A DNA stretch of 64,000 nucleotides from Cryobacterium roopkundense (lineage in GTDB: Bacteria > Actinomycetota > Actinomycetes > Actinomycetales > Microbacteriaceae), in assembly GCF_014200405.1 (NCBI RefSeq), contig NZ_JACHBQ010000001.1, positions 4,092,001 through 4,156,000 of the forward strand. Direction: 5' to 3'. Every line of letters begins with the position of its first letter. Positions within the stretch are counted from its first letter, which is position 1. Both the position numbers and the translations under genes were made by a program. Below, in pieces: positions 42,526 to 51,042 of the stretch. A model generated the notes under the pieces. That model searched no databases. It was not told the origin of the DNA and saw only the letters and a program-made list of their open reading frames with translations.

Positions 42526-43760
42526 GCGGCACCGCCCGTCGTGCCGACCTTCGACAGGATGGCCGTGAGGGCGGCCGTCAGGCCCGCCGCAAGGGCCGGC
42601 TCCGGGTCTGGCGCGAAATGCGGCGAGTGATTGCCGGCAACACTGTCAACAGAGTCGATGCTCTGCTGGGAATATCCACCGAACATCCAGTACACGGACG
42701 GCACGCCGATCGCCTCGGCGAGCAGGCCGAAGTCTTCGCTGCCCATAACCGGGGGCACCTCAAAGATGGCATCTTCCCCGAGGGAGTGGCTGAGTGCGGC
42801 GATCAACTTCTCGGTGGCCGCTGGGTCGTTGTAGCAGCGCGGGAAGGTCGACAGCACCTCGATTGTCGGTTCGGGCGCAGCGGATGCCTGCGCTTCCGCC
42901 GCGATGATACGCCGCACTGAATCGAGAACCCTGGTGCGAACCCCGAGGTCGAAGGTGCGCATGTTGATCGTGAACTCGGCGGTGGCGGGAATGATGTTTT
43001 CCTTCAGCCCGCCGTGGAAGGTGCCGACGGTAACAACGGCTGATTTCATGGGGTGAACCTCGCGCGCGACGACGGTTTGCAGGCGCACGACCATGTGCGC
43101 CCCGAGCACGATCGGGTCAATCGACTGGTCGGGCTGAGAACCGTGGGCCTGGCGCCCGTGCACTGTGACCTTCCAGGAATCGGCCATCGCCATGGCTACG
43201 CCGCTGCTGATATCGATGGTCCCGGCGAGTCCCGGCCACACGTGCTGGCCGTAGATGATCTCCGGGTGCGGTGCGCGGTCCCACAGGCCGTCCTCGACCA
43301 TGGCGCGTGCTCCTGCGCCGGTTTCTTCGCCGGGCTGGAAGATGAAGACCAGGGTGCCTGCCCAGTCGGCCCGGTTGTCGACGAGGTGTTCGGCGGCGGT
43401 GAGAGCCACGGCCATATGAGTGTCGTGGCCGCAGCCGTGCATCGCCGGCACGTCGGTTCCGTCGGCGAGGGTGCCCCGCGCCACGCTGGCGTAGGCGAGA
43501 CCGGTCTCCTCGGCGATGGGCAGCCCATCGGTGTCGGCGCGGAAGCCGATGGTCGGTCCGGCCCCGTTGCGCAGCACGCCCACCACTCCGGTGCCGCCGC
43601 AGCGGAAGGTCTCCAGGCCCAGAGCGTCGAGACGCGTGGCGATGAAGTCGGCGGTGGCCGATTCCTGCATGGACAGCTCGGGGTGGGCGTGCAAAAACCT
43701 GTACAGCTCGTGCATCTTCCGGGCGGTCACATCAGTATTCTGCGGGATGGTCAGTGTCAT
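42522..43760 (-). CDS. M20D amidohydrolase (hippurate hydrolase type)
   Basis: A 412-residue M20D metal hydrolase that cleaves N-acyl amino acids (hippurate hydrolase, N-acetyl-diaminopimelate deacetylase, IAA-amino acid hydrolase relatives). GFRADTDGLPIAEETGLAYA, MHGCGHDTHMAVALTA and VFIFQPGEETGAGARAMVED (near 75, 115 and 145) carry the metal ligands, with GHDTH and PGEE. The dimerisation domain begins near VTVHGRQAHGSQP and the C-terminal metal histidine is near NHSPHFAPD. It overlaps the preceding membrane-protein gene by ATGA and the following hydrolase by TTGA, so products are made in fixed ratio. Acyl specificity is unknown. Confidence 0.88.
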   Translation of the reverse strand: MTLTIPQNTDVTARKMHELYRFLHAHPELSMQESATADFIATRLDALGLETFRCGGTGVVGVLRNGAGPTIGFRADTDGLPIAEETGLAYASVARGTLADGTDVPAMHGCGHDTHMAVALTAAEHLVDNRADWAGTLVFIFQPGEETGAGARAMVEDGLWDRAPHPEIIYGQHVWPGLAGTIDISSGVAMAMADSWKVTVHGRQAHGSQPDQSIDPIVLGAHMVVRLQTVVAREVHPMKSAVVTVGTFHGGLKENIIPATAEFTINMRTFDLGVRTRVLDSVRRIIAAEAQASAAPEPTIEVLSTFPRCYNDPAATEKLIAALSHSLGEDAIFEVPPVMGSEDFGLLAEAIGVPSVYWMFGGYSQQSIDSVDSVAGNHSPHFAPDPEPALAAGLTAALTAILSKVGTTGGAA

Positions 43761-44482
43761 GATGTCTCTTTCGTGGATTCGGGTTGGGACTTTTTTCGGA
43801 GGAACCAGGCCAGGATGGCCGTGGCGACGACGGTAATGCCGGTGGCGAGATTGGCCACTGCTGGAACGGCGGGAATGATCACAAAGAACACGACGGCCGC
43901 CGTGGCGATCGCGATGAACGTGATGCGGGCCTGTTTCAGGGAGACCACCAGCTGCACGACGACCGCGCCGATGATGCTGGGGAAAATATAGAGGCGGGCC
44001 ACGTCGGTGACGTCTGCCGGCACAATGCTCACGAGCCAGGACCCCAGCACGCCCACGAAGACGAGCATGAAGAACACGTGCACCATTGCGGCGCCGCAGA
44101 TGGCCATCAGCGCGGAAAACTCACCCCGTTTTGTTCCGGCCTTGGCGCCGATCGACGCCTGCGCGACGAGGGCGGAGGGCAGCAGCTTGTTGGCGATATT
44201 GCCGATCATGAAGGCCTGGTACATCGTGGCAGGCCCGAGGATCGGGTAGTAGGTGATGGGTTCGACGACCCACAAGACGGAGAAGACCGCGGCGACGGCG
44301 AAGAACGCGGTCCACACCTGCACCTGGGTGATGCCGAGGTCGGCGAAGAGCACGAGGTACAGCGGTGCCGCGAGGGACATGATCAGCGCCGCGATCATGG
44401 TGAGGCGTCCCCACCGGGACGTCGTGCGATCGAACACCGCCAAATCGGCGGACTGTGCGGAAGTCACTGTTGTGGAGGACAT
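43757..44482 (-). CDS. Unnamed membrane protein, partner of DUF5058 protein
   Basis: A 241-residue integral membrane protein that I cannot place in a characterised family. A soluble N-terminal stretch of about 30 residues is followed by about seven hydrophobic segments; the clearest motif is PILGPATMYQAFMIGNIANK (residues 83-102), continued by LLPSALVAQASIGAKAGTKR, a conserved-looking, polar-lined loop. It lies 28 bases after the DUF5058 gene and its stop overlaps the M20D start (ATGA). The pairing with another membrane protein and with two cytoplasmic amidohydrolases suggests that the two form a small transporter for the substrate of these enzymes; this is inference. Confidence 0.75.
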   Translation of the reverse strand: MSSTTVTSAQSADLAVFDRTTSRWGRLTMIAALIMSLAAPLYLVLFADLGITQVQVWTAFFAVAAVFSVLWVVEPITYYPILGPATMYQAFMIGNIANKLLPSALVAQASIGAKAGTKRGEFSALMAICGAAMVHVFFMLVFVGVLGSWLVSIVPADVTDVARLYIFPSIIGAVVVQLVVSLKQARITFIAIATAAVVFFVIIPAVPAVANLATGITVVATAILAWFLRKKSQPESTKETS

Positions 44483-44510
44483 GCTGGCCTTTCTCGGAGT
44501 CGGAGGGGAA

Positions 44511-45266
44511 TCAGGCGATCGGCGCGAGGCCGCTGCTGTGGGCGGCGTACGCCACAATCAGGCCGATCACGATCGAGAATCCGAGGCCCCATTCGCGGAG
44601 CCAGCCCTGCTGGAATCGGTGGGCCGCGAGCAGGCACACGCCCATGACCACTGCAGAGGTGAGCACGGTGAGAACGTGGATGGGAGTCTTGCCGAGTTCG
44701 GCGATTCCGAGGCTGGCAAAGGCCCCCAGTAGCGCCGCCGCGGGAATGATAGCCATGAGCGCGGGGTTCACGGTGCGCAAGCGGGAGTCACCGCGCTTGA
44801 GAAGCGGAGTGAGAACGAGGGTGGCGATCATCCACATCGCCCCGGAGAGGCTCATCGCCATGAAGGCAACCGCGAAGACGGCCTGCGTGTAGCTCGCGTC
44901 GCCGAGGGCCGCGCCCATGGTGGACGCCGCGATGCTGGCTGAGGCGGTTTCGGTTGCCGCCGAACCCACCAGGCCCACCCGCACCAGCACTGCCGGGCCG
45001 CCGAACAGGCTGAGCAGCGCAACGCTGACAAGCACCACGGCCAGGGACGGTCCGATCGCGGCGACGGCGCCCGCCCGAAAGGAGGTCCTGAGTTCGGCCT
45101 GGGTGATTCCGGCCGCCGGGGCGGCGATCCGTGCGGCGCGCATATAGATGACCGTCTGCAGGATGATGGCCGCGAAGATGCCGACCGCGAAAATCCACAG
45201 AATCGGCGCGTTGGCGATCGACAGGATGTCGGTTGAATCGGGGTCACCGGGAAGAGCTGACGGCAT
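44511..45266 (-). CDS. DUF5058 family membrane protein
   Basis: A 251-residue membrane protein recognised as DUF5058: the opening DILSIANAPILWIFAVGIFA and the RTSFRAGAVAAIGPSLAVVL block (near residue 62) are typical. It shows about seven membrane helices, some rich in small residues (SASIAASTMGAALGDASYTQ), as in transporters. The ATG is preceded by AGGAGG four bases upstream. It is the first gene of the leftward unit with the second membrane protein, two amidohydrolases and the flavin monooxygenase, and is divergent from the tandem AsnC regulator. No member of the family has an established function as far as I know. Confidence 0.82.
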   Translation of the reverse strand: MPSALPGDPDSTDILSIANAPILWIFAVGIFAAIILQTVIYMRAARIAAPAAGITQAELRTSFRAGAVAAIGPSLAVVLVSVALLSLFGGPAVLVRVGLVGSAATETASASIAASTMGAALGDASYTQAVFAVAFMAMSLSGAMWMIATLVLTPLLKRGDSRLRTVNPALMAIIPAAALLGAFASLGIAELGKTPIHVLTVLTSAVVMGVCLLAAHRFQQGWLREWGLGFSIVIGLIVAYAAHSSGLAPIA

Positions 45267-45371
45267 GGTGCCTCCTGGGCTGGAATGCGGGTGGGATCGG
45301 ACGTGCTGGTAGGTTCGGCGCTAGGAACGACGCGTTTCCCAGCGGAATTCACGGACGAAACGGAGTGGTTT

Positions 45372-46331
45372 GTGCGGCTACTTGACCCCCTGGAGCGGCG
45401 GATCGTGGCAGCCCTGCAGTTGGACGGGCGAAGCCCGTGGCGCAGGATCGCCGAGGTGTTGAACGAGCCGGAACGCACGGTCGCTCGCCGGGGCACCGAA
45501 CTTCTCGACGCCAAGCTCGTGCAGGTTGCCGCGCTGCGTCCGCAAGCCACCTCCGTGATTCTGCGCGTGCAGAGCGCGCCGGGCACGACTCGCGCCGCCG
45601 CGAACGCCCTCGCCCAGCGCCGTGATTCGACCTTCGCCTATACGATGACCGGCGGGGTCGACTGCGTGGCCGAGATCCTCACCCGGCGCGAGCGGATGCC
45701 TGCCCTGCTCACCGACGAGGTCCCAGGGACCGTGGGGCTGGTGCGGGCGGTGAGTTACCCCGTGCTGCGGTACTTCCGCACCATTCGTGGCTGGCAACCG
45801 GATCTGCTGACGCACGTCGAGGCGAGCGCCCTGAGTGCAGGCGTGACAAACGACACCTGGACTTTGCAGCCTCCCCTGCGGCTGAGTACGGTGGACAACG
45901 AAATTGTCGGCGCCCTCTGCCGGGATGGACGGGTGTCGTGTGAACGCCTGGCCCGGCTCGCCGGGGTGTCGAACGCCACCGCACGCCGCCGCACCGACTG
46001 GCTGCTGCAGAACAACCACGTTTACATTCGCGCCGTGGTCGAACCGGCGAGCGTGGGTCTTCCGGTCGAGGCTTTTCTGTGGATCAGAAGCGAACCCCAC
46101 AAGGTCGAGGCCGTGGGCCGGGAACTCGCAGCGTCGCCCCTGGTGAGGTACGCGGCGGCGGTCGCCGGCGATTACCAGATCGTGGCGAACGTCACCGCGA
46201 AAGACTCCGCAGCCCTGTACGCCTGTGTCACATCGGCACCCTGGGTCGCCCACACTAAATCGATCGACATCAGCTTGCTGCTGGGGGCATTCAAGCGAGG
46301 CGGTCGGGTGCTGAACCCGGCACACGCGTGA
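45372..46331 (+). CDS. Tandem Lrp/AsnC-type transcriptional regulator
   Basis: A 319-residue regulator that contains two copies of the AsnC layout (HTH plus RAM-type ligand domain) in one chain. The first HTH is LDPLERRIVAALQLDGRSPW (residues 3-22) with RIAEVLNEPERTVARRGTEL following. The second begins near LSTVDNEIVGALCRDGRVSC with ERLARLAGVSNATARRRTDW. The two RAM-like domains are weaker. GTG 45372 is chosen because GGAG lies six bases upstream; an in-frame start 29 codons earlier (45285) would leave only 18 bases to the divergent DUF5058 gene. It likely controls that operon and perhaps the convergent amidase, sensing an amino acid or amide. Single-domain Lrp proteins are about half this size. 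Confidence 0.85.
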   Translation: MRLLDPLERRIVAALQLDGRSPWRRIAEVLNEPERTVARRGTELLDAKLVQVAALRPQATSVILRVQSAPGTTRAAANALAQRRDSTFAYTMTGGVDCVAEILTRRERMPALLTDEVPGTVGLVRAVSYPVLRYFRTIRGWQPDLLTHVEASALSAGVTNDTWTLQPPLRLSTVDNEIVGALCRDGRVSCERLARLAGVSNATARRRTDWLLQNNHVYIRAVVEPASVGLPVEAFLWIRSEPHKVEAVGRELAASPLVRYAAAVAGDYQIVANVTAKDSAALYACVTSAPWVAHTKSIDISLLLGAFKRGGRVLNPAHA

Positions 46332-46347
46332 GGGCATCCGGCTCATC

Positions 46348-47775
46348 TCAGCGGCCGACGCTCAGCAGTTCGGGTGCCCGGCGAGCATGGTGTGTCGCCT
46401 GCTCGTACGCGAACCCAACCTGCAGCAGGTTGACGTCGCGGCCGTGGTTCATGGCCAGCTGCATGCCCACCGGGAGCCCGCTGTCGCTGAAGCCCGCGGG
46501 CATGCACAGGGCAGGAATCCCCATTGCGGACACGACGCACGCCGATCGCATCCACTCGAGGTAGGTGTCGAATTCGATCCCCTTGACGGTTCGCGGGTAG
46601 CGCCAGCTGGCGTCGAAGGGCAGCAGTTGCGCGGCGGGGCTGGCGAACACGTCGAACCGGGTGAAGAAGTGCCGGGTAGCCGCCGCGAGTCTGGTGCGCG
46701 CCAGCGCCGATTCCACGACATCCGCTCCCGTAAGTGCGAGGCCCCGCGCCACGTTCCACCGCACCTCTGCCTTGATGTCCTCGGCGTGGTCGGCAACGAG
46801 GTCGCCGTACGCCAGCGCGAAGTCGAGCGAACGCACCGTGTCGAAGACGACGTCGGCGTCCCGCAGATCGGGGGAGGCCTCCTCTACTATCGCGCCCAGG
46901 TCTTCAAAGACGCGCAGCTGGCCCTCGAGCACCCGCAACACTTCCTTCTGCACCGGAATCCCGAGCCCGAAGTCTGGCGACCAGCCGATCCGCAGGCCGG
47001 TGAGATCGCGCTCGAGCGGTTCGCGAAAACTGGACGCCGGCACCGGGCAGTGGAAGGGTGTCGACGCATCCGTACCGGTCAGAACGCTCATCGCCAGCGC
47101 CACGTCGGTGACCTCTCTGGCCATGGGGCCCGTGCGAGCGAGCCAGCCCCAGGCATTGCGCGAGGGGGCTAGCGGGATCATGCCCAGGGATGGGCGGAAG
47201 CCCACCACGTTGCAGAAGGAAGCCGGAATACGCAACGACCCACCCATATCGCTGCCGTCGCCGATCGACTGGATGCGCGCGGCCAGGGCCGCTGCCACGC
47301 CTCCACTGCTACCGCCCGCGCTCAACCGGGGATCGTAGGGGTTGGTGGTGGTACCGAAGACCTCGTTGAAGGTGTGCGATCCGGCCGCGAATTCCGGAAC
47401 GTTGCTCTTGCCCGTGGTGACCACGCCCGCGGCCTTGAAGCGGGCCACGATGAGGTCATCGTGGTCTGGCACGTTGTCGGCGAACAGCGGGGAACCGAAG
47501 GTCGTGCGCAGCCCGGCCGTGCTGTGGGTGTCTTTGTGGGTCATGGGAACGCCGTGCAGGGGTGGCAGTACGGCGCCGCTCCGGGTCAGGGCGTCGGCCG
47601 CCTCCGCCTGTCGGGCGGCGCCTGCCCTGTCCAGGGTGACGATCGCGTTGATGCGGGGATTGACCCTGTCGATCTGGTCCATGTGCGCCTCGAGCGCCTC
47701 TCGCGCCGAGAGCTCGCGCGCACGTATGAGCCGTGACACATCGGATGCCGACAGTGCGGTGATCTCCTCGTTCAC
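46348..47775 (-). CDS. Amidase (amidase signature family)
   Basis: A 475-residue cytoplasmic amidase of the amidase signature family with the Ser-cisSer-Lys triad. The lysine is in PMTHKDTHSTAG (near residue 80), the middle serine in LSAGGSSGGVAAALAAR (near 155) and the nucleophile in GSDMGGSLRIPASFCNVVGF (near 178). Specificity between aliphatic amides, aryl acetamides or Glu-tRNA amide transfer cannot be read, but no gatB is near, so a small-molecule amidase is likely. The GTG at 47775 follows GGGGGAAG. It is convergent with the tandem AsnC regulator and may belong to the same catabolic block. Confidence 0.9.
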   Translation of the reverse strand: MNEEITALSASDVSRLIRARELSAREALEAHMDQIDRVNPRINAIVTLDRAGAARQAEAADALTRSGAVLPPLHGVPMTHKDTHSTAGLRTTFGSPLFADNVPDHDDLIVARFKAAGVVTTGKSNVPEFAAGSHTFNEVFGTTTNPYDPRLSAGGSSGGVAAALAARIQSIGDGSDMGGSLRIPASFCNVVGFRPSLGMIPLAPSRNAWGWLARTGPMAREVTDVALAMSVLTGTDASTPFHCPVPASSFREPLERDLTGLRIGWSPDFGLGIPVQKEVLRVLEGQLRVFEDLGAIVEEASPDLRDADVVFDTVRSLDFALAYGDLVADHAEDIKAEVRWNVARGLALTGADVVESALARTRLAAATRHFFTRFDVFASPAAQLLPFDASWRYPRTVKGIEFDTYLEWMRSACVVSAMGIPALCMPAGFSDSGLPVGMQLAMNHGRDVNLLQVGFAYEQATHHARRAPELLSVGR

Positions 47776-47792
47776 GTCTTCCCCCTGGTTGC

Positions 47793-47810
47793 GACTCGTG
47801 ACTATGAGTC
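47793..47810. promoter_or_regulatory. Imperfect dyad upstream of the amidase gene
   Basis: GACTCGTGACTATGAGTC has five-base inverted ends (GACTC and GAGTC) and weaker inner symmetry. It is 18 bases upstream of the amidase start, a usual operator position; the tandem AsnC protein is a possible binder. The rest of the 171-base spacer to the ABC permease gene shows no clear signal. Confidence 0.3.
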
Positions 47811-47946
47811 TCGTTGCCGGGGCGGGACCGGGTTAGTGCGCCGGGCCAATCGCATCCGCTTCTGTGGTTACGGCCACGAAAGTGGCTGATTTCTTCACGA
47901 ATGACAGGGTGCGTGTGCGATTTCGTCGGGCGGGGTTCGACCGCCG

Positions 47947-48783
47947 CTATGTGACGTCCTTCTTCCAGCTCACGAAATAGCCGCCAACCGTGAAGACCAC
48001 GGCGTAGCCGAGCAGCACGAGCCCGCCCTGCCACCACTCGAGCGAGGCGGCGCCGGCGCCGACGGGGCTCATCATGGAGTAGAAACTCGCGCCCACGAGG
48101 GCGTCGGAGGCCGCGCCCGGCAGGAACTTTCCGATGTTCGCGGTGACGTCGATGAACATCGCCGCGAGACGCAGCAGCGGTTCGATGAACTGGGTGAACG
48201 CGAGCACGATCACGATAGCCGCGACCTGGCTGGGCACGAGCACACCGAGCCCGACGCCCACGATCGCCCAGAGGGCCATCGCGAGCACGAGTCGGCCCAC
48301 GAGCGCCCAGGTGTCGCTGTCGCCGAGCAGCGGGTCGACGCCGAAAGTCGACATGGTGAGGGCGCCGGTGCCCACGGATGCCAGCACCGCCACGAGCCCG
48401 AAGACCGCACCCACCACGAACAGCGCGATCGACTTCGCGGCGAGTACGCTTGCCCGGCGTGGATTGGCGAGAAAGGTGGGCGTGAGCGTCTGGTGCCGGA
48501 ACTCACCGGTCGTGGCCAGAGCTCCGATCAACACAGGGAACACATAGCCGAGGGTGGCCCCGAAGCTGTAGACGAGCGGCGGGAGGCCGGCGCCCGAGGG
48601 GGTTCCTGCGCCCCCGGTACCCGCCACCTCTGCGGGGATCGCGCCACTGGCGATGCCGCCGAAGAGGGCCGCGAGGCCGCTCGCGAGCATCGCAATGTAT
48701 GCGAACAGCACAATGAGCAGGATCCACCACATGCGGGTGGTGAGAATCTTGGTGAATTCGGCGGCGACGCCGCGCAGCAGCAT
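47947..48783 (-). CDS. ABC transporter permease (ABC-2 type)
   Basis: A 278-residue membrane protein with six predicted helices, in the layout of ABC-2 type permeases that pair with BcrA/YxlF-like ATPases. The first helix follows LRGVAAEFTKILTTRMWWIL (residues 3-22), and EFRHQTLTPTFLANPRRAS near residue 95 is the cytoplasmic loop typical of the family. Then follow LVLAMALWAIVGVGLGVLVP and IVIVLAFTQFIEPLLRLAAM. The likely start ATG 48783 is two bases after the ATPase stop; a GTG two codons earlier overlaps that stop. Function is probably export or self-protection against lipids or antimicrobial peptides; the substrate is unknown. Confidence 0.85.
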   Translation of the reverse strand: MLLRGVAAEFTKILTTRMWWILLIVLFAYIAMLASGLAALFGGIASGAIPAEVAGTGGAGTPSGAGLPPLVYSFGATLGYVFPVLIGALATTGEFRHQTLTPTFLANPRRASVLAAKSIALFVVGAVFGLVAVLASVGTGALTMSTFGVDPLLGDSDTWALVGRLVLAMALWAIVGVGLGVLVPSQVAAIVIVLAFTQFIEPLLRLAAMFIDVTANIGKFLPGAASDALVGASFYSMMSPVGAGAASLEWWQGGLVLLGYAVVFTVGGYFVSWKKDVT

Positions 48784-48785
48784 TG

Positions 48786-49688
48786 TCACAGCGACCGCCC
48801 CCCGCCCACGAGCGCGAGGAACGACTCTTCGAGGCCGACCTTTTGGCGATGCAGCACGCTCAGCTCCACTCCGGCCGCGAAGGCCACGTGTCCCACCTGC
48901 CCGGGGTCGGGTGCCGCGGCGAGCAGGCCCGTGCGGCCGGCCACGAACGAGATTCCGGCGGCCGCGAGGGCGGAGGAGAGCGCCTCTCGGTTCGGGGAAT
49001 CCACGACAACCTGCGGGGCGGTGTCCGTGTCGAGGCTCGAGAGCGGGCCGAGGTGCACGAGCTCGCCGCGGGCGATGATCACCACGTCGTCGACGCTCTG
49101 CTGCACCTCGGAGAGCAGGTGCGAACTCACGAGCACGGTGCGACCCTCGGCGGCCAGCTGGCGCAGAAAGCCACGAATCCACTTGATGCCTTCAGGGTCG
49201 AGACCGTTGATCGGCTCGTCGAGAACCAGCACGCCAGGGTCGCCGAGCAGGGCGTAGGCGAGGCCGAGGCGCTGGCGCATGCCCAGCGAGTACCCGCCCA
49301 CGCGCTGGCCGGCGTGCTCGCCGAGGCCCACTAGGGTGAGCACCTCCATCACGCGCGTGCGGGTGAGCCCTGCCGCGATCGCATAGACGTTGAGGTGGCT
49401 GCGGGCGGTGCGTCCGGGGTGGAAGCTCGCCGCTTCGAGGGCTGCGCCCACCGTCTGGAGCGGATGCGGGAGGTCGCGATAGGCGAGGCCGCCGAACGTG
49501 GCAGTGCCCCGCGTGGGCGTGACGAGGCCGAGCAGCATGCGCAGGCTTGTGGTCTTGCCGGCGCCGTTCGGCCCCAGGAAGCCGGTGACCCGGCCCGGCT
49601 CGACGGTGAAAGACAGATCGTTGACCGCGGTGGCGGCGCCGAATCTCTTGGTGATGCTGCTGAACTCTATGACAGCGCCCGTTGGCAT
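48786..49688 (-). CDS. ABC transporter ATP-binding protein
   Basis: A 300-residue cytoplasmic ATPase. Walker A is GPNGAGKTT near residue 40, the Q-loop region LGLVTPTRG follows, the signature YSLGMRQRLGLAYAL is near residue 135, and Walker B VLVLDEPINGLDPEG is near 155. The H-loop is VLVSSHLLSEVQ. A C-terminal accessory part of about 80 residues is typical of the BcrA/NatA group. The ATG at 49688 follows GGAGGGG at a good distance. Translation runs on into the permease gene two bases later, so the two form a dedicated exporter. Confidence 0.92.
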   Translation of the reverse strand: MPTGAVIEFSSITKRFGAATAVNDLSFTVEPGRVTGFLGPNGAGKTTSLRMLLGLVTPTRGTATFGGLAYRDLPHPLQTVGAALEAASFHPGRTARSHLNVYAIAAGLTRTRVMEVLTLVGLGEHAGQRVGGYSLGMRQRLGLAYALLGDPGVLVLDEPINGLDPEGIKWIRGFLRQLAAEGRTVLVSSHLLSEVQQSVDDVVIIARGELVHLGPLSSLDTDTAPQVVVDSPNREALSSALAAAGISFVAGRTGLLAAAPDPGQVGHVAFAAGVELSVLHRQKVGLEESFLALVGGGRSL

Positions 49689-49765
49689 GGTGTCCCCTCC
49701 GTCGGTGACACCAGCCTATTGCCACCCATGGAAATTTGTAGCCCTTTTGAGGGCCGATCAGCCTT

Positions 49766-51004
49766 TTATGCGGCGAGGAATTCCTCGAGGAACACCAGGA
49801 GACGCTCCACATCGGCCGCCGTGTTGTACGGAGCGAGACCGATGCGCAGCCCGCCTTCGTCGCCGAGGCCGAGGTGACGACTAGCTTCGATTGCGTAAAA
49901 CGACCCCGCCGGGGCCAGGATCTTGCGCTCGAATAGCGCGTGCGAGGCGTCGGCCGCGCTCTTTCCTGCGAAGGTGAGCAAGAGCGTGGGCGTTCTCTCG
50001 GCGGCCCGGGACCACACTGTGACCCCGGGCAGCTCGGCGAGGCGGGATTCGAGCAGCTCAAGCAGCTGCTTCTCGTGCCGTTCGAGGGCGAGTGACGATC
50101 GCACGAGACCGTCGCGGCGGGTGGGCGCCGGTGCAGCGGGGTCTGTCATGTCGGCGGGCACGAGCGCGGCGAGGAAGTCCACCGCAGCCGTGACGCCGGC
50201 GAGCGTCTCGTAGGGCAGGGTGCCGAACTCGAAACGCTCGGGTACGGCATCCGTTGAGGGCAGCAGCTTGTCGGGGTGGATGGTGTCGAGCAGCTCGGGG
50301 GAGGCAGCGAGCACGCCGCAGTGCGGGCCGAGAAACTTGTAAGGCGAGCACACGAAGAAGTCCGCGCCGAGGGCTTCAAGGTCGACGCTCGCGTGCGGCA
50401 CGTAGTGCACGCCGTCCACCCAGAGCAGCGCGCCGACGCCGTGGGTGATCCGGGCGATCTCGGCGATGGGCGGGCGGGTTCCGATCAGGTTGCTCGCCGC
50501 GGTCACGGCCACGAGCTGGGTGTTGTCGTTCACCTGCGCGGCGACGGCCTCGGCGGAAAGCTCACCGGTCTCGGGATCGAAATCGACCCAGCGCACGGTG
50601 GCCCCGGCGCGCTCGGCGGCCTGCACCCAGGGGCGGATGTTGGCGTCGTGGTCCAGTCGCGTCACCACGATTTCGTCGCCGGGGCCCCAGCCGTGGGACA
50701 GGTGCCGGGAAAAGTCGTAGGTGAGGGCGGTGGCGCTTCGGCCGTAGACGATCCCGAGCGGATCAGTGTTCAACAGGTCGGCGCACGCCTGTCGAAAGCA
50801 CGTGACGGCGTCATCCGCGTTGCGCTCGGGGAGGCTGCGGGTGCCGCGGTTCGACAGCGGCCGGGTGAGGGTGAGCGCGATGGCAGCACCCACCTGGCGC
50901 GGGGTCTGGGTGCCGCCCGGGCCGTCGAAGTGGGCGATGCCGGTGGCGAGGGCGGGAAAGTGGGAGCGGACAGCCGGTGCGTTGTAGGTCACCCCAGAAT
51001 CCAA
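49766..51004 (-). CDS. Cysteine desulfurase-like protein (class V aminotransferase)
   Basis: A 412-residue PLP enzyme of fold type I related to NifS/CsdA, in the cysteine-desulfurase-like subgroup that lacks firm functional data. The conserved aspartate is in LLWVDGVHYVPHASVDLEAL near residue 190, and the Schiff-base lysine in FFVCSPYKFLGPHCGVL near 220. The N-terminus HFPALATGIAHFDGPGGTQT is subgroup-typical. No clear cysteine loop of classical desulfurases is seen. The open frame begins at a TTG (51004); the GTG at 50992 is equally possible. It follows trhO on the same strand after 38 bases, so sulfur-related tRNA chemistry is conceivable but unproven. Confidence 0.85.
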   Translation of the reverse strand: MDSGVTYNAPAVRSHFPALATGIAHFDGPGGTQTPRQVGAAIALTLTRPLSNRGTRSLPERNADDAVTCFRQACADLLNTDPLGIVYGRSATALTYDFSRHLSHGWGPGDEIVVTRLDHDANIRPWVQAAERAGATVRWVDFDPETGELSAEAVAAQVNDNTQLVAVTAASNLIGTRPPIAEIARITHGVGALLWVDGVHYVPHASVDLEALGADFFVCSPYKFLGPHCGVLAASPELLDTIHPDKLLPSTDAVPERFEFGTLPYETLAGVTAAVDFLAALVPADMTDPAAPAPTRRDGLVRSSLALERHEKQLLELLESRLAELPGVTVWSRAAERTPTLLLTFAGKSAADASHALFERKILAPAGSFYAIEASRHLGLGDEGGLRIGLAPYNTAADVERLLVFLEEFLAA

Positions 51005-51042
51005 TCACAGTGACGGTGGGCTTGGCGCGCCGGGCGGACAGG

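Noticed and set aside
45378..46346. Leftward open frame (322 codons) opposite the tandem AsnC gene
   Set aside because: No domain, shadow composition; the AsnC frame has two HTH segments and a good ribosome site.
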